Source of the DNA: UKL13-2 sp031394335
GTDB taxonomy: Bacteria > Pseudomonadota > Gammaproteobacteria > Burkholderiales > Usitatibacteraceae
Length of the DNA stretch: 9,919 nt
NCBI GenBank assembly: GCA_031394335.1
Contig: JANMXS010000098.1
Location: forward strand, 1-9,919
Reading direction: 5' to 3'
A model generated the notes under the pieces. It searched no databases and had not been told where the DNA came from. It saw only the letters and a list, made by a program, of their open reading frames with translations. The position numbers were made by a program, and so were the translations under genes. Shown piece by piece: positions 7,325-9,919 of the stretch (position 1 is the stretch's first letter; each line of letters starts with the position of its first letter).

Positions 7325-7358
7325 CCAGCCGGAGAAGCTGGTGCGCAGGCAAGCCAGC
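7325..7358 (+). other. Alternative hairpins in the tgt-yajC spacer
   Basis: CCAGC (7325-7329), GCTGG (7337-7341) and CCAGC (7354-7358) occur in series. The middle element can pair with either flank, so two mutually exclusive short stems are possible in the yajC leader RNA. Each stem is only 5 base pairs, and no T-run follows. The rest of the 196-base spacer (7275-7470) shows no gene. Confidence 0.3.
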
Positions 7359-7470
7359 CTCTTGAAATCGCCGGCGCGCAAGGCCATATCAGCAATGTCC
7401 TGGCGCCAACGTCAAGGCGTCTGTCAATCAGGTGTCACGCCAATCCAACCCGTTTTCGGAGAATCGCTTC

Positions 7471-7797
7471 ATGATTAGCAATGCTTATGCACAAGCTGCC
7501 GCCGCCGGCCAGGCCCAGGACCCCATGTTCAGTTTCATTCTCATCGGCGGCATGTTCCTGCTGATGTATTTCCTGATGATTCGTCCGCAGTCGAAGAAAG
7601 CCAAGGAACACAAGTCCATGGTTGAGGCGCTGGCCAAGGGCGATGAAGTGATCGCGCTCGGCGTGATTGGAAAGATCGTCAAAGTGACGGATACCTATGT
7701 CGGCCTTGAAGTTGCCAGCGGCACCGTGATCCATGTGCAAAAGCAGGCCGTGACCACCTTGCTGCCCAAGGGTACGTTCAGCGACATTACCAAGTAG
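7471..7797 (+). CDS. yajC: Sec translocase accessory subunit YajC
   Basis: Small inner-membrane protein of 108 residues that associates with SecD and SecF and through them with the SecYEG channel. It has a short N-terminal segment, one strongly hydrophobic membrane span (about residues 19-37), then the family motif RPQSKKAKEHK (38-48) and a cytoplasmic beta domain with GDEV and GIIGKI-like segments. The ATG at 7471 is chosen because GGAG lies 9 bases upstream and the product then begins like other YajC proteins. An in-frame GTG at 7432 would add 13 unconserved residues and lacks a Shine-Dalgarno. It lies 196 bases after tgt and 95 bases before secD, on the same strand. Nothing is unusual in the protein itself. 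Confidence 0.96.
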   Translation: MISNAYAQAAAAGQAQDPMFSFILIGGMFLLMYFLMIRPQSKKAKEHKSMVEALAKGDEVIALGVIGKIVKVTDTYVGLEVASGTVIHVQKQAVTTLLPKGTFSDITK

Positions 7798-7811
7798 GTT
7801 TTGCCTTTATT

Positions 7812-7840
7812 CTTCCGGGCGCGCATCGGCTGCCCGGAAG
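7812..7840 (+). other. Stable stem-loop between yajC and secD
   Basis: CTTCCGGGC (7812-7820) and GCCCGGAAG (7832-7840) are perfect 9-base complements around an 11-base loop. No T-run follows on either strand, so it is not a classical intrinsic terminator. It may protect the upstream mRNA end, mark a processing site or lower read-through so that YajC exceeds SecD. A weaker stem, GTCGC/GCGAC (7858-7872), follows before the secD Shine-Dalgarno. Confidence 0.6.
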
Positions 7841-7892
7841 GCTGAAAGAGCCCCTTCGTCGCTTCACGCGACCGCATGGTTTTGAGGTTTTC

Positions 7893-9758
7893 ATGAATAA
7901 ATACCCCGTCTGGAAGTACGCCGTCATTTCGATTGTGCTGGTTGTCGCGTTTCTTTTCGCGCTGCCGAATTTTTTTGGTGAAGTGCCGGCTGTGCAGGTT
8001 TCCGGCTTGCGTGCCAATAAAGCCGATGCGGCCTTGCTGACGCGCGTTCAGGACACCCTGAAAGCCGCCAATCTGGCGACCGACAGCATCGAGCTGGAAG
8101 GCGAAGCGCTCAAGATCAAGATCAAGGACGCCGATACCCAGCTCAAGGTGCGCGATGAATTGCAAAACAAGCTGGGCGAGGGCTATGTCGCCGCCTTGAC
8201 GCTGTTGTCCAATTCACCGCCCTGGTTGCACAAGATAGGTGCTCAACCCATGTACCTGGGCCTGGATTTGCAGGGGGGCGTCCACTATCTGATGCAAGTC
8301 GATATGAAAGCGGCTGTCGACAAGGCTCTGGAACGTTATACCGGCGAGATCCGCGTACTGTTGCGCGATAAAAAAATATATCACAATGGTATTTCGCGCG
8401 ATGGCAACAATGTTGTCGTTCGCTTCAGAGAGCAGGCTGAATTCGATAAGGCGCGCAAAGAAATCAGTTCGGCTTCGCCGGAACTGGCGTTAAAGGATTC
8501 CGCCGCTGATGGCGACCAGATTCTGACGGCGGCCATGAAGCCGGAAACCTTGAAAAAACTTCAAGAAAATGCCTTGCAGCAGAACGTGACGGCGCTTCGC
8601 AAGCGTGTCAACGAGCTTGGTGTAAAAGAGCCGATCGTTCAACAACAAGGTTCGGATCGAATTCTGGTCCAGATTGCGGGTTGCCTTGATCCCGCCATAT
8701 GCAAGGATGTGATTGGGCGCACGGCGACCTTGGAGTTTCGCATGGTCGCGGAAGAAAATATGGTGAACGGTTCATTTGAAAGCTTTCGAACCGAGCCCGC
8801 ACCGTTCAATACGGCGAAAATGATTGACTCAAACACGGGCGCCGTTGTTTTGGTGCGAAAGGCGGTGATTACAACCGGCGAGAAAGTGACTAATGCGCAG
8901 CCCACTTTCGACGAATACCAGAAGCCCTCGGTCGGCATCAAAATGGATGCTGTTGGTGGCCGTCAAATCCGCCAGATCACCAGGGATAATGTTGGCAAAC
9001 GCATGGCCGTGATCTTGATTGAAAAGGGCAAGCCTGAAGTCTTGTCCTGGCCGGTTATTCAAAGCGAGTTGGGTTCGGATTTTCGCATTACGGGAATGGC
9101 AAGCGTAAAAGAGTCAAACACACTGGCACTGCTGATGCGTGCTGGAGCACTCGCAGCGCCGATGGAAATCATCGAAGAACGTACCATCGGTCCAAGTCTG
9201 GGTGCCGAAAATATCGAAAAGGGGCGCAACTCGTTGATTTTTGGCTTCGTTCTAATCGCGGTGTTCATGGTGATTTATTACATGCTGTTTGGTGTGGTAT
9301 CCGTGCTGTCTTTAGGGGCAAACCTGTTGTTTTTGGTAGCGCTCCTTTCAATGTTCCAAGCTACGATTACCCTACCAGGCATTGCCGCTATCGCGCTAGC
9401 CTTGGGTATGGCGATTGATGCAAACGTGTTGATCAATGAGCGTATTCGCGAAGAGTTGCGCAATGGAATGTCACCACAGATGGCGATACAGACTGGCTAT
9501 GAACGCGCCTTCGATACCATTATCGATTCGAATATCACCACTTTAATCGCTGGTCTGGCGCTGTTTATCTGGGGCTCCGGTGCGGTGCGCGGCTTTGCTG
9601 TGGTTCACTGCTTGGGTATCGTCACCTCGATGTTCAGTGCGGTGATGGTGTCGCGTGGTCTGATTAACCTGATCTATGGCGGCAAGAAAAAGATCGGCAA
9701 GCTATCGATCGGCAACGTGAACTGGCATCGCAATGACAAGCAGGTTGCGAAGGCCTAG
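7893..9758 (+). CDS. secD: Protein translocase subunit SecD
   Basis: RND-family membrane protein that, with SecF and YajC, uses the proton gradient to help complete protein export through SecYEG. The 621-residue length is normal for beta/gammaproteobacterial SecD. The first membrane span is at about residues 8-27. The large periplasmic region carries LGLDLQGG (122-129), the P1 repeat segment RVNELGVKEP (238-247) and GRTATLEFRM (275-284). TIGPSLGAENIEKG (431-444) leads into five further spans between about 446 and 592, with the RND core motif AIDANVLINERIREEL (507-522) holding the conserved Asp (D509), then GYERAFDTIIDSNITT (535-550). The ATG at 7893 follows GAGG by 5 bases. One oddity is Cys264 and Cys270 in GCLDPAICKD, where relatives usually have LPGVxD without cysteines. 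secF follows 50 bases downstream. Confidence 0.97.
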   Translation: MNKYPVWKYAVISIVLVVAFLFALPNFFGEVPAVQVSGLRANKADAALLTRVQDTLKAANLATDSIELEGEALKIKIKDADTQLKVRDELQNKLGEGYVAALTLLSNSPPWLHKIGAQPMYLGLDLQGGVHYLMQVDMKAAVDKALERYTGEIRVLLRDKKIYHNGISRDGNNVVVRFREQAEFDKARKEISSASPELALKDSAADGDQILTAAMKPETLKKLQENALQQNVTALRKRVNELGVKEPIVQQQGSDRILVQIAGCLDPAICKDVIGRTATLEFRMVAEENMVNGSFESFRTEPAPFNTAKMIDSNTGAVVLVRKAVITTGEKVTNAQPTFDEYQKPSVGIKMDAVGGRQIRQITRDNVGKRMAVILIEKGKPEVLSWPVIQSELGSDFRITGMASVKESNTLALLMRAGALAAPMEIIEERTIGPSLGAENIEKGRNSLIFGFVLIAVFMVIYYMLFGVVSVLSLGANLLFLVALLSMFQATITLPGIAAIALALGMAIDANVLINERIREELRNGMSPQMAIQTGYERAFDTIIDSNITTLIAGLALFIWGSGAVRGFAVVHCLGIVTSMFSAVMVSRGLINLIYGGKKKIGKLSIGNVNWHRNDKQVAKA

Positions 9759-9808
9759 GCCCAGCCCCAGGCAATCCAAGCCGCCGGAATTAACAAGAGG
9801 TAAAGCAA

Positions 9809-9919
9809 ATGGAATTTTTCAGAATCAAGAAGTCGATCCCGTTCATGCGCCATGCACTGGTGTTCAACGCGATCTCATTCATCACCTTCCTGCTGGCGGT
9901 CGTGTTCCTCGCCACCAGG
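9809..9919 (+). CDS. secF: Protein translocase subunit SecF, 5' part, cut by window end
   Basis: First 37 codons of SecF, the partner of SecD in the Sec accessory complex. The ATG at 9809 is preceded by AAGAGG with an 8-base spacer. The product begins MEFFRIKKSIPFMRHAL and enters the first membrane span (about residue 17 onward), matching the N-terminus usual in Burkholderiales SecF. The frame is open to the last base of the window. The spacer after secD is 50 bases with no terminator, so the two genes are one transcription unit. Confidence 0.95.
   Translation, partial: MEFFRIKKSIPFMRHALVFNAISFITFLLAVVFLATR

Noticed and set aside
7432..7470. Upstream GTG start for yajC adding 13 residues
   Set aside because: It has no Shine-Dalgarno, and the added residues are not part of the YajC family, whereas the ATG at 7471 has GGAG at good spacing.

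Overview
The window looks like a chromosomal segment of a betaproteobacterium, probably Burkholderiales and possibly the Oxalobacteraceae side. This rests on the tgt-yajC-secD-secF order, the start of SecF, the moderately GC-rich codon use and the DUF3391/HD-GYP protein. The genus is not resolved. No tRNA, rRNA, CRISPR array, insertion sequence or phage gene was seen.

Layout. Positions 1-2469 (minus strand) hold a two-gene molybdenum hydroxylase operon: a small (2Fe-2S) subunit and a Tat-exported molybdopterin-binding large subunit of the isoquinoline 1-oxidoreductase type. The large subunit is broken by an in-frame TAA at 69-71, and recognisable family sequence continues past the stop to the window edge. 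Positions 2470-2970 contain no intact gene. They hold the decayed 5' end of an endonuclease VIII (nei) gene with a nonsense codon, a frameshift and a 12-bp tandem duplication, followed by a candidate promoter and leader for the hydroxylase operon.

Positions 2971-5905 (minus strand) hold two cyclic-di-GMP genes 16 bases apart. The first is a DUF3391/HD-GYP protein whose signature HD has become LD. The second is a GGDEF-EAL protein with a degenerate GGDEF site and an apparently complete EAL site. Positions 5906-6152 are a divergent intergenic region with a good promoter for tgt and nested inverted repeats.

Positions 6153-9919 (plus strand) hold the conserved tgt-yajC-secD-secF cluster: queuosine tRNA modification followed by the accessory membrane complex of the Sec translocase. 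SecF is cut by the window end. An extended -10 element overlaps the tgt stop codon and may drive yajC-secD-secF separately.

How the parts relate. The plus-strand cluster is ordinary and intact. The minus-strand pair probably acts in c-di-GMP turnover or sensing. The notable signal is gene decay on the left, where a lost nei remnant lies next to a hydroxylase operon with a nonsense mutation. I found no convincing undescribed multi-gene system.
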